Shown: positions 1 to 5,434, counted from the first letter of the stretch. The stretch: DNA of 6,591 bases from Xanthobacteraceae bacterium (GCA_030044035.1 JASHWN010000212.1:1-6591), one strand, 5' to 3'. Made by a program: numbers and translations. The notes: generated by a model from the letters alone, not told the origin.

Positions 1-294
1 CTCAGCCCCGGGCTGCACGCAGTGCGCCGCCGTCAGCAACATGGCGCGTGCGATGGCGGTGGCGGTACAGGCGGTGCCGTACGAACCGAGAATCATCACT
101 ACCGAGCGGCCCGCGCCATTCGCTGCCGGCTCCGCGCCGCCGACCATCGCCGCAGCGGGAGCAATCGCGAGCTTGGCACACAGTGCAGCAAACAGAAAAA
201 GTGCTGCTTCCACCGCACGTGCCTGCCGGAGTCCATTTGAGGTCTGTCGTGCTAATGTCACTGTCGTACCAAGCCGCGCGCCGATTGACGCCAT
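1..294 (-). CDS. Trypsin-like serine protease (S1 family), N-terminal part, runs off the left edge
   Basis: Ninety-eight codons are open on the minus strand with no stop before the window edge. The translation has a hydrophobic signal-like stretch (about residues 29-49, AALFLFAALCAKLAIAPAAA), then MVGGAEPA at residues 50-57, matching the IVGG mature N-terminus of chymotrypsin-fold proteases. LLTAAHCV follows at 86-93, with catalytic His91 and the Cys76/Cys92 pair that forms the conserved disulfide around the His loop. The Asp and Ser of the triad would lie outside the window. The protein is probably exported to the periplasm or beyond. The start is uncertain: ATG at 294 has no clear Shine-Dalgarno and gives a long n-region, while GTG at 213 gives a shorter leader. 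It is paralogous to the broken copy at 2550-2808, with 41 of 50 residues identical from IAPAAAMVGG to TAAHCV. The substrate is unknown, and whether the rest of the gene is intact cannot be seen. Confidence 0.8.
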   Translation of the reverse strand, partial: MASIGARLGTTVTLARQTSNGLRQARAVEAALFLFAALCAKLAIAPAAAMVGGAEPAANGAGRSVVMILGSYGTACTATAIARAMLLTAAHCVQPGAE

Positions 295-433
295 CTAATT
301 ACGCGAGGCACGGATTAAGAGTAGATCTGTGCGGAATTTTCGTTTCGAGAGGAGATGGGAATAAAGGCTAACCCAGTCGTGGCCTGATTGATCTGTATAA
401 GGCTTATGGCAGCACCAGTATCGACCTCGATTA
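295..433. other. Intergenic spacer between peptidase E and the protease gene
   Basis: This stretch lies downstream of the peptidase E stop codon and upstream of the protease start on the minus strand. I see no coding sequence, no stem-loop followed by a T-run, and no convincing -35/-10 pair. It is AT-richer than the protease gene, so the compositional change falls near 295-300. Either a weak promoter for the protease is hidden here or the protease is read through from the cassette; the sequence does not decide. Confidence 0.4.
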
Positions 434-1186
434 CTAAGGGACGATCTCCTTTTCACCTTCAAAAGAACCTTCGAATGAGGACGTCCAATCATCCCATACA
501 AGTTCTTCGCCAGACCCAAACGAACGTTGCCTACCATCCTTTGTGAACAGTTTGACTCGGCCCTTGCTGACGATTGGCGCCGTTGCACCAACGACGCTGA
601 GAACGGCAGTTTCTTCAATACCTACTACAGGGTTGTTCCAGAACTGATGATACTCACGGATTCGCTGGCTTCTGGTTTCACTGTTGGGTGCATCCGATGC
701 CGATCGCTCAACATAATGCGGATTTATATTGAATGGTACTAAAGCCAATGCCTCAAAGTGACTTACGCCTGCGACGTTCCAATCATTAGTCGTCAGGATG
801 TTCGGTCCAGTTACATTGGCTCCAGCACTTGATCCAATGTAGGGCAATCCCTCTCGGATTTTATACCGCAATGCCTCGATAAGACCGGATTGATATAAAC
901 GCTTCAAAAGAACGAAGGTATTTCCACCGGGGACCACTAATGCATCTATTTTATTCAAACTCGGACGCCAATTCGAGTTCCAGCAAATGTGAATTAGCTC
1001 TTTAGCAGTCGATAGGCCGTTCCGAGTCAGGTGCTCTTTCATAGCAACAAAGTAAGCCTGTTCATCGAAAGGATTTGCCGCCGAAAGTAACCCTACCGTC
1101 TTTGACGATCTCAAGAAATCAAGCATCTCGCGCCTACAATGCTCGAAATATGGTGAGCCAGTTGCGCCTATCAAAAGAAGTTTCAT
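434..1186 (-). CDS. pepE: Peptidase E (alpha-aspartyl dipeptidase, family S51)
   Basis: This 250-aa protein matches peptidase E, a cytoplasmic serine peptidase that cleaves dipeptides with N-terminal aspartate; the Salmonella enzyme is slightly shorter (229 aa). Visible motifs are the N-terminal strand MKLLLIGATG, VVPGGNTFVLLKRL (84-97), the nucleophile elbow YIGSSAGAN (116-124) with Ser120, the TTNDW segment (132-136) with Asp135, INPHY (154-158) with His157, and GIEE (189-192) with Glu192. These fall at the same numbers as the Ser-His-Glu triad described for Salmonella PepE. No signal peptide is present. The ATG is preceded by GAGAGG about five bases upstream, a good ribosome site. The C-terminal tail (about 228-250) is acidic and aromatic with a small SFEG repeat and is less typical of the family. 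The gene follows the 2TM membrane-protein gene by 46 bp and is probably co-transcribed with it. Base composition is much more AT-rich than the neighbouring chromosome, suggesting transfer. Related cyanophycinases share the fold, but the triad context fits PepE better. Confidence 0.9.
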   Translation of the reverse strand: MKLLLIGATGSPYFEHCRREMLDFLRSSKTVGLLSAANPFDEQAYFVAMKEHLTRNGLSTAKELIHICWNSNWRPSLNKIDALVVPGGNTFVLLKRLYQSGLIEALRYKIREGLPYIGSSAGANVTGPNILTTNDWNVAGVSHFEALALVPFNINPHYVERSASDAPNSETRSQRIREYHQFWNNPVVGIEETAVLSVVGATAPIVSKGRVKLFTKDGRQRSFGSGEELVWDDWTSSFEGSFEGEKEIVP

Positions 1187-1232
1187 TGGGCCTCTCGAAT
1201 GTTGGCTATCTCAATAGAACGTACTGACGAGG

Positions 1233-2291
1233 TCACAGTTCCGATGCTAACCGAAAGCTTTGAAATGGCAATATGCCAGCATCGAACGTCCACGTGTCTG
1301 CCTGCGGATGAAGCAAAGCTTCTCGATGTGGATGTAACGGAACCACAGTCAACTTAAATCCGGAGACGCTGATGATAATCCTGATGCCGTCCGCGGGCAC
1401 GAACGCAGTCAGCACAAAATCTCCCGGAACGCGGATGGGCCTCTGCACTTGATATCTCACGGTGATCTTCCGTCGACCTGGTATCCTAACATGTGCAGTA
1501 AGATCCATCACTTGCCCGTCACGTCTCAGCACCACATTGCCTCTTCGTTCTATAGATCTTCTAGGAGATGTTTTGAGCAAATCCTGTATATGTTGCTGAG
1601 CCACCAGTGGATGACCGCGTTCGTCGCAGACTTCAAATGATCCAAACCTAGGAATATTTTCTGAAGGGGCTGCGACGTCCAGATCGATGCTTGCCACTAC
1701 GCTAAAGCGTATCGTGTGTTCATTAAGATTCTCCAAATCATAAGAATAAGTCGCTGTAATGATTGCAATACCTTCGCTGCGGTAAAGTTGTTCTGCGTCA
1801 GAATTGATATGCGCTTCCCAATTCCTCCGGTAGACGTCTGATCGAAAAACGCTGTCAGCCACCTGAGTGTAGATCTTATCGGGGACAACTTTTGCATAGG
1901 CTGCCGACAACACATCATATGTGATATGCTCACGAAGACGACTGCCAGCGTACCTCTCGATTGAAAAAGTCACGAAGACGGAAATCAACAAGGCGATACC
2001 TAAGTCTCGCATTATGTCTGCGCCGAGCGCGGCGTTTTCAGTTGAGTTGGTAAGGAATTCTCTAATCATTTTGTCGTCGAAAGGCCTAGTGGATGGAACT
2101 CCGGCGCCAGATGTGCTGTGGCCGAGTTCGAATATAAGCAACTCGCGACTCTCACGCGCGCTTTGCCTCCATATGACTGACCCGCCTATACAGAGCACTC
2201 CAAAAAAAGCACAAAGCAAAAGCGAAAGATTAAAAATCCATTTCTGTCGAGAGAATGTCGCCTTCAGTTCCTTTGTGTGGTCTATTGCCAT
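1233..2291 (-). CDS. Two-transmembrane protein of unknown function with C-terminal beta-rich domain
   Basis: I do not recognise a named family for this 352-aa protein. It has a short basic N-terminus, TM helix 1 at about residues 18-40, a roughly 50-residue loop (42-92), and TM helix 2 at about 94-112 (DLGIALLISVFVTFSIERYA). A helical linker follows (about 115-160, SRLREHITYDVL...VFRSDVYRRNW). The rest (about 161-352) alternates short hydrophobic and charged segments, as expected of a beta-sandwich. By the positive-inside rule (basic residues before TM1 and after TM2) both termini should face the cytoplasm and the loop the periplasm. There is no enzymatic motif I can point to. The ATG at 2291 has GGGGG about eight bases upstream, a usable ribosome site. 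The next gene, peptidase E, follows after 46 bp on the same strand, so the two likely form an operon. Composition is AT-rich compared with flanking genes, which suggests horizontal acquisition. A role as a membrane-anchored sensor or effector is only a guess from architecture. Confidence 0.75.
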   Translation of the reverse strand: MAIDHTKELKATFSRQKWIFNLSLLLCAFFGVLCIGGSVIWRQSARESRELLIFELGHSTSGAGVPSTRPFDDKMIREFLTNSTENAALGADIMRDLGIALLISVFVTFSIERYAGSRLREHITYDVLSAAYAKVVPDKIYTQVADSVFRSDVYRRNWEAHINSDAEQLYRSEGIAIITATYSYDLENLNEHTIRFSVVASIDLDVAAPSENIPRFGSFEVCDERGHPLVAQQHIQDLLKTSPRRSIERRGNVVLRRDGQVMDLTAHVRIPGRRKITVRYQVQRPIRVPGDFVLTAFVPADGIRIIISVSGFKLTVVPLHPHREALLHPQADTWTFDAGILPFQSFRLASEL

Positions 2292-2333
2292 CCCAAACGC
2301 CCCCAGCGCTTACAATGTCCGATTTACTATTTT

Positions 2334-2447
2334 AGCGTGAAGTTGGCAATATCTAGCGCAAATGTGGTGATCTATGCGAATAAGGCCTTCTTCGTGGGCT
2401 ACGGTCCCGTGTCGGAGCCGCCACCTATTGTATTGGCAATTCACGCT
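2334..2447. repeat. Imperfect inverted repeat, arms 2334-2351 and 2431-2447
   Basis: The left arm reads AGCGTGAAGTTGGCAATA. The reverse complement of the right arm reads AGCGTGAATTGCCAATA. Sixteen bases match, with one mismatch and one single-base gap; 79 bp separate the arms. The core TTGGCAA is itself a short palindrome and occurs in direct orientation in both arms. The left arm directly abuts the candidate TAAAAT -10 box and occupies the position of a -10/-35 spacer for the 2TM gene. It could be a pair of operator sites or the remains of a mobile-element end. No function is established. Confidence 0.5.
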
Positions 2448-2486
2448 TAACTTTGTACTCGCTGCGGCCAGCACTTGACAAAAGGT

Positions 2487-2498
2487 GGCTATATAGCC
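2487..2498. repeat. 12-bp perfect palindrome GGCTATATAGCC
   Basis: A perfect 12-bp palindrome lies seven bases after a TTGACA hexamer (2475-2480), close to the end of the protease remnant. On RNA it would give a very short stem with almost no loop, so a DNA-binding dimer site is more likely than a terminator. A chance occurrence is also possible. Confidence 0.3.
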
Positions 2499-2549
2499 GC
2501 TTCGCACAATGTTCGCGGGTCGGGACATAGACTGGACAATCGAGAAGAA

Positions 2550-2808
2550 GCTCGACCCGGCTACACGCAATGCGCCGCCGTGAGCAAAAGATCGCGCGCA
2601 ATCGCGGTTTCCGTGCATGCCGTGCCGTAGGAGCTGAGGATCATCCCCAAAGATCGTCGAGTGCCGTCGGCCGCGGGCTCCGCGCCGCCGACCATCGCTG
2701 CCGCCGGAGCAATGGTGGCGGCTAAAAGCCCAGCGAAAACGCAAGCCGCGGTGGCGCGATGGCGCGTTTCTTGCTCAAAATGTCCTTGAGCCAATTATCT
2801 TTAAGCAT
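2550..2808 (-). pseudogene. Broken N-terminal remnant of a trypsin-like serine protease
   Basis: The protease frame runs from 2794 to 2561 and carries a hydrophobic signal-like stretch (ATAACVFAGLLAATIAPAAA), then MVGGAEPA, Cys60 and LLLTAAHCV with catalytic His75. It matches the intact-looking paralog at the left edge in 41 of 50 residues. Two lesions are visible. First, the only plausible initiation site, ATG at 2808 with AGAG six bases upstream, is in a different frame (MLKDNWLKDILSKK...) and stops within the signal region, so a one-base frameshift is implied; in the protease frame a TAA lies immediately before a TTG at 2794. Second, the codon after TAAHCV is TAG where the paralog has CAG (Gln), and homology fades within about ten bases. 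The Asp and Ser of the triad are absent, so no active protease can be made. The remnant is divergent from the PepSY operon across a 99-bp gap. Confidence 0.75.
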
Positions 2809-2869
2809 TGTCGCTCTTTGAAATCATCCGTCCTCACCCGCGGCATGTGCGCTTGCCCCCGGACGGCCA

Positions 2870-2885
2870 TTCAGGCAGTGTTCAG
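2870..2885. promoter_or_regulatory. Candidate OmpR-family operator TTCAG-N6-TTCAG
   Basis: Two copies of TTCAG start at 2870 and 2881, exactly 11 bp apart, in the gap between the divergent protease remnant and the PepSY gene. Winged-helix OmpR/PhoB regulators typically bind such one-helical-turn direct repeats. The regulator encoded 380 bp downstream in the same operon is of this class, so autoregulation is a reasonable inference. The repeat lies about 23 bp upstream of the PepSY start codon, close enough to overlap a promoter. I see no strong sigma-70 hexamers around it. Confidence 0.4.
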
Positions 2886-2907
2886 CACGCATCCGATAGG
2901 CGGAACC

Positions 2908-3249
2908 ATGCCCAGCATTGCCCGAGCGACCGTTGCGGCGCTGGCCGTGCTTACACTTGCGGCCGCGCGCGGGGAAGAACCTGCCCGTCCGGCGCCGTCC
3001 GGCGTTATCCCGCCGTATGCCTGCCTCAATCAAAAAGAACGGCGCGCTGCGACCGAGAGCGGAAAGCTCGTTCATCTCGCTGCCGCCATCCACGCCGCCA
3101 AAAAGCGGATGCCGGGCACGGTTGTGCGCGCCCGTCTCTGCCGTAGCGGCGAGGGGTTCGTCTATGTGCTCACCGTGCTGGCGCGCGACGGCAAAGTGGC
3201 CCGATTGACCGTGGATGCCGTCAAGGGCACGCTGCTCGGCCAACGCTGA
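2908..3249 (+). CDS. Small exported PepSY-domain protein
   Basis: This 113-aa protein has a signal peptide (MPSIARATVAALAVLTLAAA, residues 1-20) with likely cleavage after AAA, then a Pro/Ala-rich linker. A C-terminal PepSY-like domain (about 53-113) includes LVHLAAAIHAAKKRMPG and the hallmark ending YVLTVLARDGKVARLTVDAVKGTLL. Two cysteines in the mature part (Cys39, Cys78) could pair in the periplasm. The ATG at 2908 was chosen because it has AGGCGG about five bases upstream and begins a clean signal peptide; an in-frame TTG at 2818 adds an implausible leader. PepSY proteins are periplasmic and are thought to act as inhibitory or sensing domains. Here the gene leads a two-component operon, with the response regulator starting 17 nt after its stop. 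It probably modulates, or is controlled by, the PhoQ-like kinase, but this is inferred from context. Confidence 0.85.
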   Translation: MPSIARATVAALAVLTLAAARGEEPARPAPSGVIPPYACLNQKERRAATESGKLVHLAAAIHAAKKRMPGTVVRARLCRSGEGFVYVLTVLARDGKVARLTVDAVKGTLLGQR

Positions 3250-3252
3250 AAC

Positions 3253-3256
3253 GGAG
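3253..3256 (+). promoter_or_regulatory. Ribosome binding site supporting the TTG start of the response regulator
   Basis: GGAG lies ten bases before the TTG at 3267, in the 17-nt gap after the PepSY stop codon. No in-frame ATG or GTG occurs near the start, and the family-typical beginning RLLVVEDD directly follows the TTG, so TTG is the likely initiator. The spacing is slightly long, which together with the TTG predicts modest translation or coupling to the gene before it. Confidence 0.5.
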
Positions 3257-3266
3257 CCAAGATTCC

Positions 3267-3935
3267 TTGCGCCTGCTTGTCGTCGAGGATGATCCCGATC
3301 TCAACCGGCAGCTCGCCACCGCCCTGACCGATGCCGGCTATGTGGTCGACCGCGCCTTCGACGGCGAGGAAGGCCATTATCTCGGCGAGAGCGAGCCGTA
3401 CGACGCCGTCATTCTCGACATCGGTCTGCCCAAGATGGACGGCATTTCGGTGCTCGAAGGCTGGCGCCGCACCGGGCGCGCCATGCCGGTGCTGATCCTC
3501 ACCGCGCGCGACCGCTGGAGCGACAAGGTGCAAGGCTTTGATGCCGGCGCCGACGATTACGTCGCCAAGCCGTTTCATCTGGAAGAAGTGCTGGCGCGCG
3601 TGCGCGCGCTGCTGCGCCGCTCCGCAGGCCACGCCAAGAGCGAGTTCACCTGCGGCAACGTCCGCCTCGACACGCGGACCGGACGGGTGACGGTCGACGG
3701 CAATCCGGTCAAGCTCACTTCGCACGAATACCGCTTGCTCGCCTATCTGATGCATCATGCCGGCCGCGTGGTGTCGCGCACCGAACTGGTCGAGCATCTC
3801 TACGATCAGGATTTCGACCGCGACTCGAATACCATCGAAGTGTTCGTCGGCCGCATCCGGAAAAAGCTGGGCGTCGACGTGATCCAGACCGTGCGCGGTC
3901 TCGGCTATCTGCTCACCCCGCCCGATGCGCACTAA
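3267..3935 (+). CDS. OmpR/PhoB-family response regulator, PhoP-like
   Basis: This 222-aa cytoplasmic DNA-binding regulator is full length for the family. The receiver domain (about 1-116) has the acidic pocket EDD at 7-9, phospho-acceptor Asp51 in VILDIGLPKMDG, switch Thr79 in LILTARD and Lys101 in VAKPFHLEE. The winged-helix effector domain (about 126-218) shows LTSHEYRLLAYLM, the recognition-helix region DSNTIEVFVGRIRKKLG and the terminal TVRGLGYLL. Translation starts at TTG. The adjacent kinase start codon lies inside the last codons of this gene (11-nt overlap), so regulator and kinase are a cognate pair with coupled translation. Among named systems it most resembles PhoP or FeuP of proteobacteria, but I cannot separate these from one sequence and give no symbol. 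It probably controls its own operon through the TTCAG repeat upstream of the PepSY gene. Confidence 0.93.
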   Translation: MRLLVVEDDPDLNRQLATALTDAGYVVDRAFDGEEGHYLGESEPYDAVILDIGLPKMDGISVLEGWRRTGRAMPVLILTARDRWSDKVQGFDAGADDYVAKPFHLEEVLARVRALLRRSAGHAKSEFTCGNVRLDTRTGRVTVDGNPVKLTSHEYRLLAYLMHHAGRVVSRTELVEHLYDQDFDRDSNTIEVFVGRIRKKLGVDVIQTVRGLGYLLTPPDAH

Positions 3936-5343
3936 TTCGCTGGCGCTGCGGCTGTTCCTGTGGGCGGCCGGTTGGACGCTGGTCATCCTCATCCTGACCG
4001 GCATCGCGCTGTCGACGCTGTATCGCCACGCCGTCGAGCGGGCTTTCGATCGCCGCCTCGACGTTTATCTGCGCACCCTGGTTGCCGACGTCGCTTCGCC
4101 GGAGGAGGGCGGCGAAAAATTTCCGCAATCGATTGGCGAGCCGCTGTTCGAATTGCCGCTGTCGGGCTGGTACTGGCAGGTGACCCGGCTCGATGGCAAA
4201 AAACCCGACGTGCGCTCCTCGCGCTCGCTCTGGGATTCGTCGCTGCCGCATCTCGCTGCCGATCCGGCCAACGCCGAGTATCGGCAAGGCTACGCTCAGG
4301 GGCCGGAGGATCAACGGTTGCGCCTGGTGGAGCGCACCATCGATCTCGGCGATGAGGGAAGATATTTGATCGCTGTCGCCGGTGATGCCGCCGAGATCGA
4401 CGAGGAAACCCGCAGCTTCGATCGCGCCATCAGCCTCACCTTCGGCGCGCTCACGCTCGCCTTGCTGCTGACCACGGCGCTGCAAGTGCGTTTCGGCCTG
4501 GCGCCGCTCACCCGTATTTCGCAACGGCTCGCCGCGATCCGCTCCGGCCGCGCCGAACGGCTCGAGGGCCAATTTCCGGTCGAGATCGCGCCGCTCGCCC
4601 GCGAGACCAACGCGCTCATTGACGCCAACCGCGAAATCGTGGAGCGGGCGCGCACCCATGTCGGCAACTTGGCGCACGCGCTCAAGACGCCGCTGTCGGT
4701 GATCGTCAATGAGGCTGCAGCGCGCGGCGAGGAGCCGCTGGCGAAAAAGGTTCGCGAGCAGGCCGACATCATGCGCGACCAGATCGCGCGCCAGCTGGAG
4801 CGCGCCCGGCTTGCCGCGCGGCCGACCGTCGTCGGCACGCTCACCGATGTTCCGCCGGTCGTTACGGCGCTCGCCCGCACCATGGAGAAGCTATATCGCG
4901 CCCGCGACATCGCCATTGCGATCGACGTGCCGGAGCATGCCTTCTTCCGCGGCGAGCAGCAGGACCTCGAGGAGATGCTCGGCAACCTGGTCGACAATGG
5001 CTGCAAATGGGCGGAGTCCCGCGTCGCCATCGAGGTTGTGGGAGCCGACGAGAATTCCGGCATCGAGCGCGGGCCAAGGAGCACAAGGCCCGATGCCCCC
5101 AGCCAAAGCGAGAAGCCGCAGTTGCGCATCATCGTGGACGACGACGGACCCGGCCTCTCGCCCGAGGAGCGCGAGCAGGTCGCGCGCCGCGGCCAACGGC
5201 TCGATGAAAGCAAGCCCGGCTCGGGGCTCGGCCTTTCGATCGTGGTCGAGCTTGCCGCGCTCTATGGCGGCGCGCTCACCTTCGGCACGGCGCCGATCGG
5301 CGGCCTGCGCGCGGAGCTGGCATTGCCGGCGGGGTCGCCATAG
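3925..5343 (+). CDS. PhoQ-like sensor histidine kinase
   Basis: This 472-aa inner-membrane kinase has TM1 at about residues 11-32, a periplasmic sensor domain of about 135 residues (33-168), TM2 at about 168-187 and a HAMP-type linker (about 188-240). The dimerisation/phosphotransfer helix carries HVGNLAHALKTPLSV, where His251 is the autophosphorylation site and the wording NLAHALKTPL is typical of PhoQ-type kinases. The ATPase domain has an N-box NLVDNGCKW (354-362), G1 box DDDGPG (405-410) and G2 box GSGLGLSIV (432-440). Between N and G1 there is an unusual polar, Pro/Ser-rich insertion (about 374-398). The ATG at 3925 lies inside the end of the regulator gene with no Shine-Dalgarno, so translation is probably coupled. 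The stimulus cannot be read from the sequence; PhoQ relatives sense divalent cations, antimicrobial peptides or envelope stress. The kinase should phosphorylate Asp51 of the preceding regulator. Confidence 0.93.
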   Translation: MRTNSLALRLFLWAAGWTLVILILTGIALSTLYRHAVERAFDRRLDVYLRTLVADVASPEEGGEKFPQSIGEPLFELPLSGWYWQVTRLDGKKPDVRSSRSLWDSSLPHLAADPANAEYRQGYAQGPEDQRLRLVERTIDLGDEGRYLIAVAGDAAEIDEETRSFDRAISLTFGALTLALLLTTALQVRFGLAPLTRISQRLAAIRSGRAERLEGQFPVEIAPLARETNALIDANREIVERARTHVGNLAHALKTPLSVIVNEAAARGEEPLAKKVREQADIMRDQIARQLERARLAARPTVVGTLTDVPPVVTALARTMEKLYRARDIAIAIDVPEHAFFRGEQQDLEEMLGNLVDNGCKWAESRVAIEVVGADENSGIERGPRSTRPDAPSQSEKPQLRIIVDDDGPGLSPEEREQVARRGQRLDESKPGSGLGLSIVVELAALYGGALTFGTAPIGGLRAELALPAGSP

Positions 5344-5348
5344 CCGGC

Positions 5349-5427
5349 GTCATTGCGAGCGAAGCGAAGCAATCCAGTGCGGCGTCGCCGTTCTGGATTG
5401 CATCGTCGCTGCGCTCCTCGCAATGAC
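5349..5427. repeat. Dispersed palindromic intergenic repeat (possible bidirectional terminator)
   Basis: The left arm (5349-5377) begins GTCATTGCGAGCGAAGCG and ends AAGCAATCCAG. The right arm (5393-5427) is its imperfect reverse complement with a few extra bases, ending CCTCGCAATGAC. A nested GGCGTCGCC palindrome (5381-5389) sits in the loop. The unit would fold into a long, strong hairpin on either strand. Repeats with this CATTGCGAG...GCAATCCAG wording are common between genes in Bradyrhizobium-type alphaproteobacteria (recalled knowledge, not searched). It fills the 91-bp gap between the convergent kinase and MetE-like genes, ending seven bases before the latter's stop codon. There is no T-run, so intrinsic termination is uncertain; it may instead stabilise 3' ends. 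Confidence 0.85.
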
Positions 5428-5434
5428 CAGTCGT

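Larger units (their letters stand above)
2292..2549. other. Upstream region of the two-gene cassette; non-coding
   Basis: About 260 bp lie between the start of the 2TM gene and the end of recognisable homology to the serine protease. Open frames here have no recognisable product. The region holds a candidate minus-strand -10 box (TAAAAT, 2334 down to 2329) without a good -35, an imperfect inverted repeat (2334-2351 and 2431-2447) and a 12-bp palindrome (2487-2498). Composition is intermediate and becomes GC-rich towards 2500. The regulatory signals for the cassette most likely lie here, and so does one of its junctions with the old chromosome. I find no recognisable remnant of a transposase or integrase. 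Confidence 0.4.

Noticed and set aside
1921..2340. Plus-strand 139-codon frame opposite the 2TM gene
   Set aside because: No ribosome site or motif; the opposite strand encodes a protein with two clear membrane helices.
2475..2500. TTGACA followed by TATAGC as a plus-strand promoter
   Set aside because: The spacer is only 11 bp, and nothing is encoded immediately downstream on that strand except the antisense of the protease remnant.
2310..2744. Minus-strand open frame of 144 codons spanning the protease remnant and upstream region
   Set aside because: Its first half is the protease sequence read in the wrong frame, and the rest has no recognisable motif or ribosome site.
2818..2907. N-terminal extension of the PepSY protein from a TTG
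   Set aside because: The extension hides the signal peptide, and the ATG at 2908 has its own ribosome site.
3162..4004. Long minus-strand open frame opposite the response regulator
   Set aside because: It is an antisense shadow of a GC-rich gene with clear receiver and winged-helix motifs on the plus strand.
3913..5213. Long minus-strand open frames opposite the histidine kinase
   Set aside because: They result from high GC; composition is Arg/Ser/Ala-rich without domains, and the plus strand has all kinase boxes.
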